This document shows, piece by piece, positions 32,038 through 42,617 of a DNA stretch of 64,000 nt (positions are counted from its first letter, which is position 1; every line of letters begins with the position of its first letter). The notes below the pieces were generated by a model that worked only from the letters and a program-made list of their open reading frames with translations, had not been told where the DNA came from and ran no database searches. The DNA lies in assembly GCA_942159475.1 (NCBI GenBank), contig OW804095.1, forward strand, positions 154,830,536 to 154,894,535, in the 5' to 3' direction. This DNA comes from Sthenelais limicola (Eukaryota > Annelida > Polychaeta > Phyllodocida > Sigalionidae). The position numbers and the translations under genes were made by a program.

Positions 32038-32262
32038 ATGTCCTCCCAGTGCCCCCACCCCCGGCATCATGGCCACCAGGAGTCGCTCTACCCCTGGTTG
32101 ATGGATTGAGAACTAAATTAGAGTTGCTCAATTATGACTAATGTGCTCTAGCAGTATGTTAGTGTAGGATGTGCTCCCCAGGGGGAGCGGGCAGTGGCAG
32201 CGACCCCGCTACCGTCCCCGCGTTTGATAACGTCACATACATTTTGATCTCTTCTATTAAAC
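32038..32262 (+). other. Possible 3' terminal exon
   Basis: A 3' splice-like CCTCTGCCCCCTCCACCAG ends at 32,037. The frame then reads VLPVPPPPASWPPG and VALPLVDGLRTKLELLNYD to TAA at 32,139-32,141 (34 codons; the frame is open back to about 32,001). ATTAAA, a common poly(A) signal variant, lies at 32,256-32,261 with a GT-rich stretch ~20 nt later. Proline-rich linker then a compact amphipathic end looks protein-like. I do not recognise the family; no upstream exon can be assigned. The twin CREs just upstream would be odd for a 3' exon. Confidence 0.28.
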
Positions 32263-32965
32263 GTGGATAGAGTTGGATGGATGGGGGTGTATGTCTCAAG
32301 CTGAGGGGGAGAGATGAGATATGGAGTGGTCCAGCTGAGGGGGAGAGATGAGGAGGAGGAGGAGGAGAGGGATGAGATATGGAGGGCTCCTAGAGATATA
32401 TCTGAAGGTCAATTGAAGGTCAACGTGTGGGAAATGCCCAGTAGTTTTGCAGATTATATACAGAGGGCGCTGGAAATCAGTTTGAAGTCAAACGCGGGGT
32501 TTAGGCGAGACAGCGAGACAGCGAGACAGATTGGTATAAAGCACCCGGATGTACATACATCAGATATTGAGATATTGATATTTAAATAAAGGCAAAGAAG
32601 TGGATTAACTTTTCCTGGATGTTTAGAATAAATAGTAATGTTATCTCTGTGTCTATTTCTACAGAGACCAATTCCTGTTTTATTCAGGTCTGATTCTTTC
32701 TAAAATCACTTTTATAGTATAATTAATGGCAACGCTTAAATAAGCCACCAAAACTTTGAACTTAGCAAATAATTAAATTTAATATTAACTTAAGGCATTT
32801 ACTGTTATTGAGCTCTGGATGATCATTTACTGCTTTTCGCAAACAAAGCAAGCAACTCTGAGCCAGAAACACTATTTTCTAAAATAAGTGATTGAAAAAT
32901 GTTCCGACATTTTACACTGATGCTGTCTTCCCTTACAAGACCACATTAGTTCTGCAAGGATTAGC
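32263..32965. other. Low-copy DNA
   Basis: AGCTGAGGGGGAGAGATGAG is duplicated at 32,299 and 32,334. A 91-codon frame (32,314-32,589) has a Glu run and no recognisable domain; not called. Confidence 0.35.
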
Positions 32966-33059
32966 TAGATGGAGCTGTCAAACGCACACACCCTCTGGCG
33001 GGAATCCCCGGTACTAATCCTACACCGGGCGAATATTTCATGCTACACCACCTCCCCTG

Positions 33060-33220
33060 TCAGGACTTCCGGTCGCCCCGGGCGTTATAACGGGTTGGCT
33101 TACAGCCGCTGCTACATGTCACCATTTTTAACACTTGGTTTGGAGCTAGCGTTGAGCACCTCACCACCCAACATGGCGGACAACATGGCGGACAATATGG
33201 CGGACAATATGGCGGCCTCT
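33060..33220 (+). promoter_or_regulatory. Promoter-like ETS and four-fold ATGGCGG cluster
   Basis: ACTTCCGG (ETS core, 33,065 on) in a CpG-rich stretch, then four ATGGCGG words at exactly 12 bp spacing (33,173-33,215). AANATGGCGGC is the YY1 motif of many TATA-less animal promoters, where it lies just after the start site and may include the start codon. Here the repeat also encodes MADNMADNMADNMAASS in good context (AACATGG). No donor or downstream exon is evident, so it may be an unstable promoter-like relic. Confidence 0.3.
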
Positions 33221-33756
33221 TCCTTGTATTCGCATAATAGAGACTGCTGGCATTGATTGAATTAGTTTTGAAACATTTTGAAACTTCTTCCCAATTACCT
33301 GCTTTTTATTGGACAATTTCAACATATGTGTATGAAATCTTTATAGAATTAATAATATCTCTAATATATTTTCTCTCTATACCATAAGCGAATTGATGTA
33401 TGTGATGTCACGACTGACACAGATATGTGTTCATCTTTAGAAGCCCATGTAAGCTGTGAGGTAGAGAGCTGTAGCATGGTGTATATGGACGCACTTTATT
33501 TGTCAGTATAAACCACTGTATAGTCTAGGCTCACACCCTCTCAAATCAGATGAAATTCCTGGCCCTGGAGTAGGCGTCCTAATGGGATTCTAACGGCATT
33601 TTGCTGTTTGAAGCAAGAGGCTTTCCCCCAGATTGGAGGCTCAACTCTGAGCCTAGACTGCGTGTATTTGGTACACAACAATAGTGTTGTCAAGTGTTGT
33701 TTCTTCTCACAATCCTACATGACCTGACAGTATATAGTATCAATGGTCACTCTACA
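33221..33756. other. Unannotated spacer
   Basis: Nothing supported. Confidence 0.4.
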
Positions 33757-34258
33757 CTGACCAACCCCTCTGGTCACTTCTTGACCAGCTGGTCACCCTG
33801 CACTGACCAACCCCTCTGGTCACTTGTTGACCAGCTGGTCACCCTGCACTGACCAACCCCTCTGGTCACTTGTTGACCAGCTGGTCACTCTGTGCTGACC
33901 AACTCCTCTGGTCACTTGTTGACCAGCTGGTCACTCTGTGCTGACCAACTCCTCTGGTCACTTCTTGACCAGCTGGTCACTCTACCCTGACCAACCCCTC
34001 TGGTCACTTCTTGACCAGCTGGTCACTCTGTGCTGACCAACCCCTCTGGTCACTTCTTGACCAGCTGGTCACTCTGTGCTGACCAGCCCCTCTGGTCACT
34101 TCTTGACCAGCTGGTCACCCTACCCTACCCTGACCAACCCCTCTGGTCACTTCTGGTCACCAGCTGGTCACTCTGCACTGACCAACCCCTCTGGTCAGTT
34201 CTTGACCAGCTGGTCACTCTGCCCTGACCAACTCCTCTGGTCAGTTCTTGACCAGCTG
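33757..34258. repeat. ~46 bp minisatellite with perfect palindrome
   Basis: About 11 units containing CTCTGGTCACTTCTTGACCA then GCTGGTCACTCTGCACTGACC. Each unit has the 14 bp palindrome TGACCAGCTGGTCA, whose centre CAGCTG is an E-box. Confidence 0.95.
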
Positions 34259-34361
34259 GAGTGTGAAAACTGGTTATGTTTCGAGGCTGAACAACATGTT
34301 CTGGTGTAGCAAGTCTACAGTACAAGTTTGTCTTATTACTCCACCCTACAGTAGTCTGTGT

Positions 34362-34595
34362 GGGTCAGATCTTCAGAAAATGTACAATTCACCTTCACCA
34401 ATCCTCTCAAATAGCCCACATTTAAGATAAAAATGCGCTTCGAAATGCAGTTTAACATTACAAAACTGATACTTTAAATCAGTGCGACTTCAAATATACT
34501 CAGATATACCTGGTATTCATAATTTGTCAGCTTTATTTAGCAGAATTTCGTATATATGTAGAGCTGCCAATTGTACATTTTCTGAAAATCTGACC
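34362..34595 (+). mobile_element. MITE-1 copy 6
   Basis: GGGTCAGATCTTCAGAAAAT ... TTTTCTGAAAATCTGACC. Flanked by TG rather than TA, so the edges may be eroded. Confidence 0.85.
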
Positions 34596-34960
34596 TGTGA
34601 ACATTATGTGCGATGAGGTATAGCAGTTCACTAGCAATAGACTGTGACTATACAAACACTAGTCCCTTATATGCGTCCATGATACAGGAATCAAGCACCA
34701 GCGTGTAGTATAGGGCTGTCACTCATGTACCTGGGGCCTCCTCCTCCTCCTCCAGTACCGCCTACCACATAGGTGTGACACCAGGTGTTACCATGGTAAT
34801 ATACCAACCTGCGTCTACCGTCCAGACGCTGGTAGTCTAGCTAGGTGTGTACCTATCTACCATTATGTATATAATATGTCTCACCATAGGATCCAATCTC
34901 AACCAGACTGAGATTAAATGGATAAAAAGTGGGTCGTAGATCAGGTCCACATATACAGTT
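34596..34960. other. Unannotated spacer
   Basis: A short CTCCTCCTCCTCC run at 34,739. No gene. Confidence 0.4.
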
Positions 34961-35178
34961 GTGTGGCTTCAGACAATGTACAATTCACCTTCACCAATCC
35001 TCTCAAATAACCCACATTTAAGACAAAAACGAGCTTCAAAATGCAGTTTAACATAGCAAAACAGCTACTTTAAATCAGCGCTACACCAAATATACCCAGA
35101 TATACCTAGTTTTCATTATAGTTCTGCCTAATTTAGCAGAATTCCTAACCAATTGGGCTTTTTCTGAAAATCTGAGCC
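34961..35178 (+). mobile_element. MITE-1 copy 7
   Basis: Left end decayed (GTGGCTTCAGACAATGTACA), right end TTTTTCTGAAAATCTGAGCC. Body well preserved. Faces copy 8 across a 98 bp spacer. Confidence 0.75.
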
Positions 35179-35276
35179 TATATTGTATGTCTTTATGAGG
35201 TTGCACACCACTCATGTACCAGTGGCTGCTCATGTAGTGAGTCTGAAATCAGAGCTTGAACTAACAAATATTATAT

Positions 35277-35516
35277 GGGTCAGATTTTCAGAAACGTAGA
35301 ATTGGCAGCTCTACACATTTACTCTACACAAGTTCTCCAAAATAAGGCTGACAAATGATGAATACCGGGTATATCTGAGTATATTTTGTATCGTATTGAT
35401 TTAAAGTATCAGTTCTGTTGTGATAAACTGCATTTTGAAGCTCATTTTTAACTTAAATGTGGGCTATTTGAGAGGATTGGTGAAGGCGAATTGTACATTT
35501 TCTCAAAATCTGACCC
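35277..35516 (-). mobile_element. MITE-1 copy 8
   Basis: Reverse orientation, ends TA|TGGGTCAG ... CTGACCCA|TA. With copy 7 it makes inverted arms of more than 200 bp. Confidence 0.85.
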
Positions 35517-36740
35517 ATATGTGGATGTTGTGCAGAGATCTATAGACGGACGCTCGTCCAGTGTCTATGTAGCGTCCCAGACACGGTCATACAGATCTAA
35601 CTCCACATTTGTCCAATTAACAAATAAAAAGATTCGAGATGTTGAAATCAATCCAAAACAAGGCGAAAGCAGAACATGGGGTGTGTGAGGTTGGTTTTGG
35701 TTCATTAGGGTCCGACGTTTCGGTCAACATACGACCTTTATCAAGGTCACGTAATAAAAAGTTTGATGCGTTGCCATGGAAGTAGATGAACATCAGACAG
35801 AGAATATTGTAAACCCATCATACCATACCCTTTCACACACTACTGCTTATTTTAAAGCCCCCAATTATTTCATTTCGAACACCGTATTGGGTTTCTAATA
35901 TAATATGGGTTCCTGATCAAACTAAATATACTGCACAATCAGTCTGTAGTTCAGCATTGTTTTCAATTTCTATTTCTACAAAGTGAGTGAGTTGATGTCC
36001 TAAGTACCCTTCATTCTCCTTGGATCTATTTCCTCCATAATTGATATCAGGATCTTCATGATAACATGGATATAATATGTGCACATGGAGGGAGAGAGCA
36101 GCAGTGGAAATCACTTTAGCCGGGCGGCGGTGGCGGCGGTGGGGGAGGGAGGGAGGGAGAGGCGGGATGGTCTGACAGCACGACATTAACCAGGCCTACA
36201 AGAGTCTTTAAGTATGAACAGGGCGGCCGGGAATTGAAGAATTGTGTTTATCTGAAATGAATATCTCCATGACAACACCCTACATGCGCGCGCACAATAG
36301 CTACACAGCACTCTGGGATAGCCAGACAATGTCCCCGCCGGAAGTACTAGTATGTCATTCACTTCCGCTTAGAAAAATTGACTGTTGTGGGAAGTAGAAT
36401 AGTTTGTCTGGTCGACACTAGGGGGAAGTGTAGAGTGGTGTAGACTCCTGAATATAGGGGGCAGCACTGGGGCGGATATGGAGGCTCAGATGTGCGCATG
36501 TCTAGCACAGTGCATTATGGGATATATAGATGTCACTTCCGGTATAAACCTTAAGGATTACATTTTTATGAAAGTTGTATTCACAATATATAGAGCTATA
36601 GCTGCCCTGAGACATTATAAAGCTATAACGCCTGGCTTCAGTAGGAAGTTTTAGTTAAAAATCCTCCCGAAGCTGTATCAAATTTTGTGTAACCGCCCCG
36701 GTGGAGCCATGCCATCAGTCTGACCCATTGTCTGACAACT
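35517..36740. other. Low-copy DNA with promoter-like words
   Basis: ACTTCCGG/ACTTCCGC words occur near 36,360 and 36,536; a GCGGTGGCGGCGG run at 36,126. An 89-codon minus-strand frame (35,917-36,186) has no recognisable domain. Nothing firm. Confidence 0.35.
35710..35750 (-). mobile_element. Penelope-like element end relic (tentative)
   Basis: The minus strand reads GACCTTGATAAAGGTC, then GACCGAAACGTCGGA, close to the paired block found at Penelope-like element ends with a hammerhead-type core (GAAAC). Only this block is visible. Confidence 0.4.
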
Positions 36741-36751
36741 TGTTAAACACT

Positions 36752-36763
36752 GCCCCCTGGTGG
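36752..36763 (-). promoter_or_regulatory. CTCF-like core motif
   Basis: The reverse complement CCACCAGGGGGC, extended by AGTG, is a strong match to the animal CTCF core. Binding not shown. Confidence 0.35.
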
Positions 36764-36869
36764 CCTGATTCCCAACTGTGGGCGGCCATTAGCGGGTTAT
36801 CTGCGCGCGCATATGTGCAGGGGGAAGCTTTATACTCCTGTATACATAGTACATCCAGTGTACCATTCT

Positions 36870-37145
36870 CCGGGAGGGGGTGGGGCTGGGGGGGCAGCAT
36901 GGCAGGAAGGAGGGGTAAGGAGAAAGGGGAGGGAGGGGGAGAGAGGGGAGAGAGGGAGAGGAGAGAGAGAGGGTAGGAGAGAGGGGGAGAAGAGAGGGAG
37001 AGGAAAGAGGGGACAGAAAGAGAGAGAGCAGGAGCGAGGAGAGATGTGAGAGTTAGAGGGAGAGGAACAGGAGAAAGACAGAGAGGGTAGGAGAGAGGAG
37101 AGAGGTGGAGGGACAGGACAGGAGAAAGAGAGAGGAGAGAGATTT
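36870..37145. repeat. GA-rich tract
   Basis: G run then GAGAGAGGGAGA-type repeats. Confidence 0.88.
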
Positions 37146-37217
37146 ATGAACAATGACTGTATTGTATAAAGTGGAATACAAATTCATATTAATACATACA
37201 GAGGCAGCTATAGTTAG

Positions 37218-37262
37218 TGGTGGCGCAGGTGGTAAGTGTGGACTCTACTGCTGCTATCTCAC
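37218..37262 (+). other. tRNA-like relic (SINE head?)
   Basis: TGGCGCAGGTGGTAAGTGTG is an A-box-like start followed by GGACTCTACTGCTGC; no B box can be found. Weak. Confidence 0.3.
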
Positions 37263-38119
37263 CATCACACAGGTCTACCACTGTACGTAAGGTCTCTCTT
37301 ACATCCATCCTCTATATCCCTCTCTACCCTCCCTACCCTATCATACATATCCCTCTCTATCCGCCCTACCCTATCATACATATAGGCTGTTCTGAGGTCC
37401 TACACCCACTGAACAACCAGTAGACCCTCTCTCCCCTCTCTCTATTTCCCTATTTCTCTGGCTCTCTCTCTCTCTGTCTGCCTTTCTCCCTGTTAACTAC
37501 TGGTGAAGTACAACCCCTTCACCCGGGCTCTCCCCAGTACAGTAGTATATGGAATTGAGCCGTTGCCACGGGAACACTTGGACACATATTTAATGTGATT
37601 AGGATATAATCATTCATGGTTAAACATTAGACTCTGACTAGATTTTGCACACATAGAGTTTAGTGTTATTCCCAGTCCACTGCTTTCCACTGCTGCTTAT
37701 ACATACAGTCGGCTACTTTATGACTTCTACCTCCCCCCTCCCCCCCCCCCCCGTCACCCCCTTCCCCCCGCCAGCCCCCCCCCCCCCGCACCGCACCCCC
37801 ACCTGTACGGACCCTACTCTATATTCCCCGCACACCCTGTACCTGGTCACTAGCGCCCATACACATGTAGGCCCACATTAGGCCCCCATCCTAGCATTGA
37901 TTCTACCATTACCCCGGGCGGCAATAGCAGCGGGCGCAGACAGCCACATGTGCATAAGTACCAATTATAACTCGTGCACAAACAGCTTATCCAGGGAAGC
38001 GGTGGAAGTGAAACCAATTGTGAAAGAAGTAATTGAAATCATTAAATGTGTGCAGGAATATTGGTTGTCTATTGTGGGAAGGAATGTGTTTAATATGGTC
38101 GATCATAGATACACACAGT
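37263..38119. other. Spacer with C runs
   Basis: TACCCTATCATACATATCCC is duplicated near 37,336-37,385; poly-C runs at 37,735-37,790. No gene supported. Confidence 0.45.
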
Positions 38120-38515
38120 CACTCCTCTCTCTCCTCTCTCTCCTCTCTCTCTTCTATCTCTCTCTTCTCTCTCTCCCCTCCCTCCTCTCTCTTATCTCTC
38201 TCATCTCTCTCTCAGTCTCCTCTCTCTCCTTTCTCTCCTCTCTCTCTCCACTGTCTCCTCTCTACCTCTCTCCTCTCTACTCTCCCTCTCTCTCTACTCT
38301 CTCTCCTCTCTCTCTCCTCTCTCCTCTCTCTCCTCTCTCCTCTCTCCTCTCTCTCCCACTCCTCTCTCTCCTCTCTCCTCTCTCTCTCCCCTCCCTCTCT
38401 CTCCCTCTCTCTCTCCTCTCTCTCCTCTCTCTCTCCTCTCTATCTGTATCTCCCTCCCTATCTCTCCTCTCCTTCCTCCGACTCCCACTTCCCCCTCTCT
38501 CTCCTCCCTTACTTT
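38120..38515. repeat. CT-rich microsatellite domain
   Basis: CTCTCTCCTCTC repeats; Leu/Ser-rich frames are artefacts. Confidence 0.93.
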
Positions 38516-38567
38516 GATTGCTAGGTAGATAAAGGCATGATGGGAAAACAACATCTGTTGCATTATG

Positions 38568-38640
38568 GGAGGACTGAAATGTACATAAAACAGGCCATGT
38601 ATTCATTACACAGATATAGAGGACTGAAATGTACATTTTA
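38568..38640. repeat. Short duplication
   Basis: GAGGACTGAAATGTACAT occurs twice, ~50 bp apart. Confidence 0.6.
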
Positions 38641-38730
38641 TCTCTTGATCGCTTTCACCGGGTGAACTGGATATGCATCAACTAATGCTATGTCTTCACA
38701 CGAGGCATACATACAATAGGAGCTAGTACA

Positions 38731-39410
38731 GCAACAATATATGGTAGTATACTACCCCAGGAGTTACTGAAAGACCAGCTATAGGAGCTGAACTAAACAG
38801 CATGGTAAAACATACAATAGATGGTAGTATACTACCCCAGGAGTTAGTGGAAGACCAACTATAGGAGCTGAACTAAACAGCCTGGTAAACCATCATACAA
38901 CAATAGATGGCAGTATACTTCCACAGGAGTTAGTGGAAGACCAGCTATAGGAGCTGAACTAAACAGCCTGGTAAACCATCATACAACAATAGATGGTAGT
39001 ATACTACCCCAGGAGTTAGTGGAAGACCAACTATAGGAGCTGAACTAAACAGCCTGGTAAAACATCATACAACAATAGATGGTAGTATACTACCCCAGGA
39101 GTTAGTGGAAGACCAGCTATAGGAGCTGAACTAAACAGCCTGGTAAAACATCATACAGCAATAGATGGTAGTATACTACCTCAGGAGTTAGTGGAAGACC
39201 AGCTATAGGAGCTGAACTAAACAGCCTGGTAAAACATCATACAACAATAGATGGTAGTATACTACCTCAGGAGTTAGTGGAAGACCAGCTATAGGAGCTG
39301 AACTAAACAGCCTGGTAAAACATACAATAGATGGTAGTATACTACCCCAGGTGTTAGTGGAATACCGGCTATCGGAGTTGAACTAAACAGCCTGGTGAAA
39401 CATCATTCAA
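38731..39410. repeat. R6 array A, eight ~85 bp units
   Basis: Unit: ATAGATGGTAGTATACTACC, CCAGGAGTTAGTGGAAGACC, AGCTATAGGAGCTGAACTAA, ACAGCCTGGTAAAACATC. Contains the 14 bp perfect palindrome GGTAGTATACTACC. Shares its core with arrays at 39.5-40.9 and 61.3-61.8 kb. Confidence 0.95.
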
Positions 39411-39536
39411 CAATAGAGAGTAGTCTATTATCCCATGATCTTAAACTGCATGAAATAAATAACACACATACTTCTAAAATATTGAAATGTATGAGTGTTA
39501 CCGCTAGACCTTAGCAGAGGTAGATTGGGCTATGTA

Positions 39537-40941
39537 CAACAATAGATGGTAGTATACTAGGCCTGGTGTTCAAACTGCACTGAACTAGAAACCACATACA
39601 GGAATAGATGGTAGTATACTAGGCCTGGTGTTCAAACTGCACTGAACTAGAAACCACCATACAGGAATAGATGGTAGTATACTAGGCCTGGTGTTCAAAC
39701 TGCACTGAACTAGAAACCACCATACAGGAATAGATGGTAGTATACTAGGCCTGGTGTTCAAACTGCACTGAACTAGAAACCACATACAGGAATAGATGGT
39801 AGTATACTAGGCCTGGTGTTCAAACTGCACTGAACTAGAAACCACCATACAGGAATAGATGGTAGTATACTAGGCCTGGTGTTCAAACTGCACTGAACTA
39901 GAAACCACCATACAGGAATAGATGGTAGTATACTAGGCCTGGTGTTCAAACTGCACTGAACTAGAAACCACCATACAGGAATAGATGGTAGTATACTAGG
40001 CCTGGTGTTCAAACTGCACTGAACTAGAAACCACCATACAGGAATAGATGGTAGTATACTAGGCCTGGTGTTCAAACTGTACTGAACTAGAAACCACCAT
40101 ACAGGAATAGATGGTAGTATACTAGGCCTGGTGTTCAAACTGTACTGAACTAGAAACCACCATACAGGAATAGATGGTAGTATACTAGGCCTGGTGTTCA
40201 AACTGCACTGAACTAGAAACAAGCATACAGGAATAGATGGTAGTATACTAGGCCTGGTGTTCAAACTGCACTGAACTAGAAACCACCATACAGGGATAGA
40301 TGGTAGTATACTAGGCCTGGTGTTCAAACTGCACTGAACTAGAAACCACATACAGGGATAGATGGTAGTATACTAGGCCTGGTGTTCAAACTGCACTGAA
40401 CTAGAAACCACCATACAGGAATAAATGGCAGTATACTAGGCCTGGTGTTCAAACTGCACTGAACTAGAAACCACATACAGGGATAAATGGTAGTATACTA
40501 GGCCTGGTGTTCAAACTGCACTGAACTAGAAACCACCATACAGGAATAGATGGTAGTATACTAGGCCTGGTGTTCAAACTGCACTGAACTAGAAACCACA
40601 TACAGGGATAAATGGCAGTATACTAGGCCTGGTGTTCAAACTGCACTGAACTAGAAACCACCATACAGGGATAGATGGTAGTATACTAGGCCTGGTGTTC
40701 AAACTGCACTGAACTAGAAACCACCATACAGGAATAGATGGTAGTATACTAGGCCTGGTGTTCAAACTGCACTGAACTAGAAACCACCATACAGGAATAG
40801 ATGGTAGTATACTAGGCCTGGTGTTCAAACTGCACTGAACTAGAAACCACCATACAGGAATAGATGGTAGTATACTAGGCCTGGTGTTCAAACTGCACTG
40901 AACTAGAAACCACCATACAGGAATAGATGGTAGTATACTAC
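39537..40941. repeat. R6 array B, ~22 units of 62-63 bp
   Basis: Unit: GGAATAGATGGTAGTATACT, AGGCCTGGTGTTCAAACTGC, ACTGAACTAGAAACCACCATACA. Very homogeneous; variants are CCACATAC (1 bp shorter), GGGATA and TGTACTG. The 63 bp length leaves long minus-strand frames open; not genes. Confidence 0.97.
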
Positions 40942-40994
40942 ACCGATAGCAGGGGGAAGACCATGATATATTGAATTAGGCACAGGTGGAATAA

Positions 40995-41135
40995 TGAAAA
41001 AGATCCCGGTGTGGTTGTGTGCACTGTGTGCTGGGGCTGGGGCTGGTGGGGGTTGGGGTGGGGGGTGTACCGTGTGTAACCCTACACTATAATGTACGCC
41101 CAACCCCCCCAACCCCCCAACCCCCAGCCTCCATA
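40995..41135. repeat. G-rich then C-rich low complexity
   Basis: GGGGCTGGTGGGGGTTGGGG is followed by CCCAACCCCCCCAACCCCCC; the two can pair loosely. Confidence 0.6.
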
Positions 41136-41188
41136 TTTACCCATACATATACATATACAGGAGAGATCCACTGTGTGAGCTATACTCA

Positions 41189-41385
41189 TCATCTCTCAAA
41201 TGACCCAGATTTCAGACGAAAATAAAGTTCAAAATACAGTTCAACCTAACCAAACAGATTGCTAGAATCCATGCAATGCCAAATATACTCGAATTTACCT
41301 AGTATTGTCCAAATTGCAGCCTAATTTAACAGAATCAACTGAATGTATACAGCTGCCAATTGTACATTTTCTGAAAATCTGACCC
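41189..41385 (+). mobile_element. MITE-1 fragment, left end missing
   Basis: Starts CTCTCAAATGACCCAGATTT and ends TTTTCTGAAAATCTGACCCA. It is bracketed by a ~33 bp direct repeat (GGAGAGATCCACTG...AGCTATAC) at 41,161 and 41,391. Confidence 0.75.
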
Positions 41386-41547
41386 ATATACTGGAGAGAT
41401 CCACTGAGTAAGCTATACCCATCATAGATATGTTCTGTTGGTTTATGTACACATTAGGCAGGTTCTGCAAGCAAATCTCTCTCAATTAGGCAACTGTATC
41501 TACCCTAGTTATTTTTATGTTTCATTTTTATGTCTAAAAAATCAATT

Positions 41548-41629
41548 GGGAGATGAAATTATTAGCTTGATGAGTTATTGTACGTAGAAAAACGTATAAT
41601 AACTCATCAAGCTAAATATTTCATCTCCC
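41548..41629. other. 82 nt near-perfect hairpin
   Basis: Arms of 37 nt begin GGGAGATGAAAT and share TTAGCTTGATGAGTTATT; they differ at two adjacent positions plus one G:T, with an 8 nt loop TAGAAAAA. Size and loop fit a pre-miRNA or hairpin-siRNA precursor. The near-perfect stem would also fit a tiny fold-back transposon, but I see no target duplication (flanks CAATT and ACTTA). Either strand could be transcribed. I match no known miRNA. Confidence 0.55.
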
Positions 41630-41789
41630 ACTTATCCATATCTATGATATACACGCATACTTTAATTAAAGTGTACATATCATCTATATAGATACGTTAA
41701 CGTTTACGTATAGACTTGCTGAACCTCCCTATTGGGAGTAGTCCTATCCACAAGTTCACAAGTTTACAATTTTACAGATATTATTTTAT

Positions 41790-41834
41790 GTTTTTGTGAC
41801 TTGTGACTCATTTGCCTCTAACACATCATATATA
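41790..41834. mobile_element. MITE-2 terminal fragment
   Basis: TTTTTGTGACTTGTGACTCA then TTTGCCTCTAACACATCA is the right terminal repeat of MITE-2 alone. Confidence 0.5.
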
Positions 41835-41884
41835 GACAGGTTAGCTCCTATATGATGTGCACACCATAGTACAGTTTAACATAT

Positions 41885-42119
41885 GGGTCAAATTTTCAGA
41901 AAATATACAATTGGCAGCTGTACACATTTAGTAAATTCTGCTAAATCAGGCTGAAAAATTATGAATACCGGGTATATCTGAATATATTTGGTATTGCATT
42001 GATTTAAAGTATCAGTTCTGTTATGTTAAACTGCATTTTGAAGCTCATTTTTGTCTTAAATGTGGGTTATTTGAGAGGATTGGTGAAGGTGAATTGTACA
42101 TTTTCTGAAAATTTTACCC
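41885..42119 (-). mobile_element. MITE-1 copy 9
   Basis: Reverse orientation, TA|TGGGTCAAATTTTCAG ... CTGAAAATTTTACCCA|TA. Well preserved. Confidence 0.85.
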
Positions 42120-42210
42120 ATATACTCATATCACCCTAAGTACCAGCAACAGACTGATGAACAAAGGAGTGAAATACAACAAGCACATCCTTTACACAGA
42201 AACAACAAAT

Positions 42211-42617
42211 GTGATGTGTTTCAGGAAAATAAGTCACAAGTCGCAAAATTGATATTTTTCAACGTGTTTTATTCACAAGATCACATAATTGGAATGTTCT
42301 AATTTTTTGGGAGTTTATTACTTATAGCTATATCAATTGATGTATCAAATTTCAGGACAATCTATGTAATATATCCTTTCGTTTTAAAGGTCCTCATATG
42401 GACTACATTTAGTTACTTTACTGTTTATTGACCCCCAGAACTATTGGAAAGGTTTTTTTCAAAAACGAAAATATCAAACTTACAATCTAGAAATACTTAT
42501 TAGATTATTAGAGTGTTTACTATCATTAGAATCGGCTTGATCTCATCTTTTCAAATATAATGGTGTTTCAAAATCTATTTTTTGCGACTTATGACTCATT
42601 TTCCTGAAACACATCAC
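42211..42617. mobile_element. MITE-2 copy (407 bp)
   Basis: Same length as the copy at 11,867. Begins GTGATGTGTTTCAGGAAAAT, ends CTGAAACACATCAC, with AAAT outside both ends in the same orientation. Confidence 0.88.

Noticed and set aside
32314..32589. 91-codon frame with a Glu run
   Set aside because: Starts in a purine-rich duplication, no recognisable motif; not distinguishable from chance.
39585..40891. Minus-strand frames repeating a 21-residue unit
   Set aside because: 63 bp array; frames break wherever a unit is 62 bp long.
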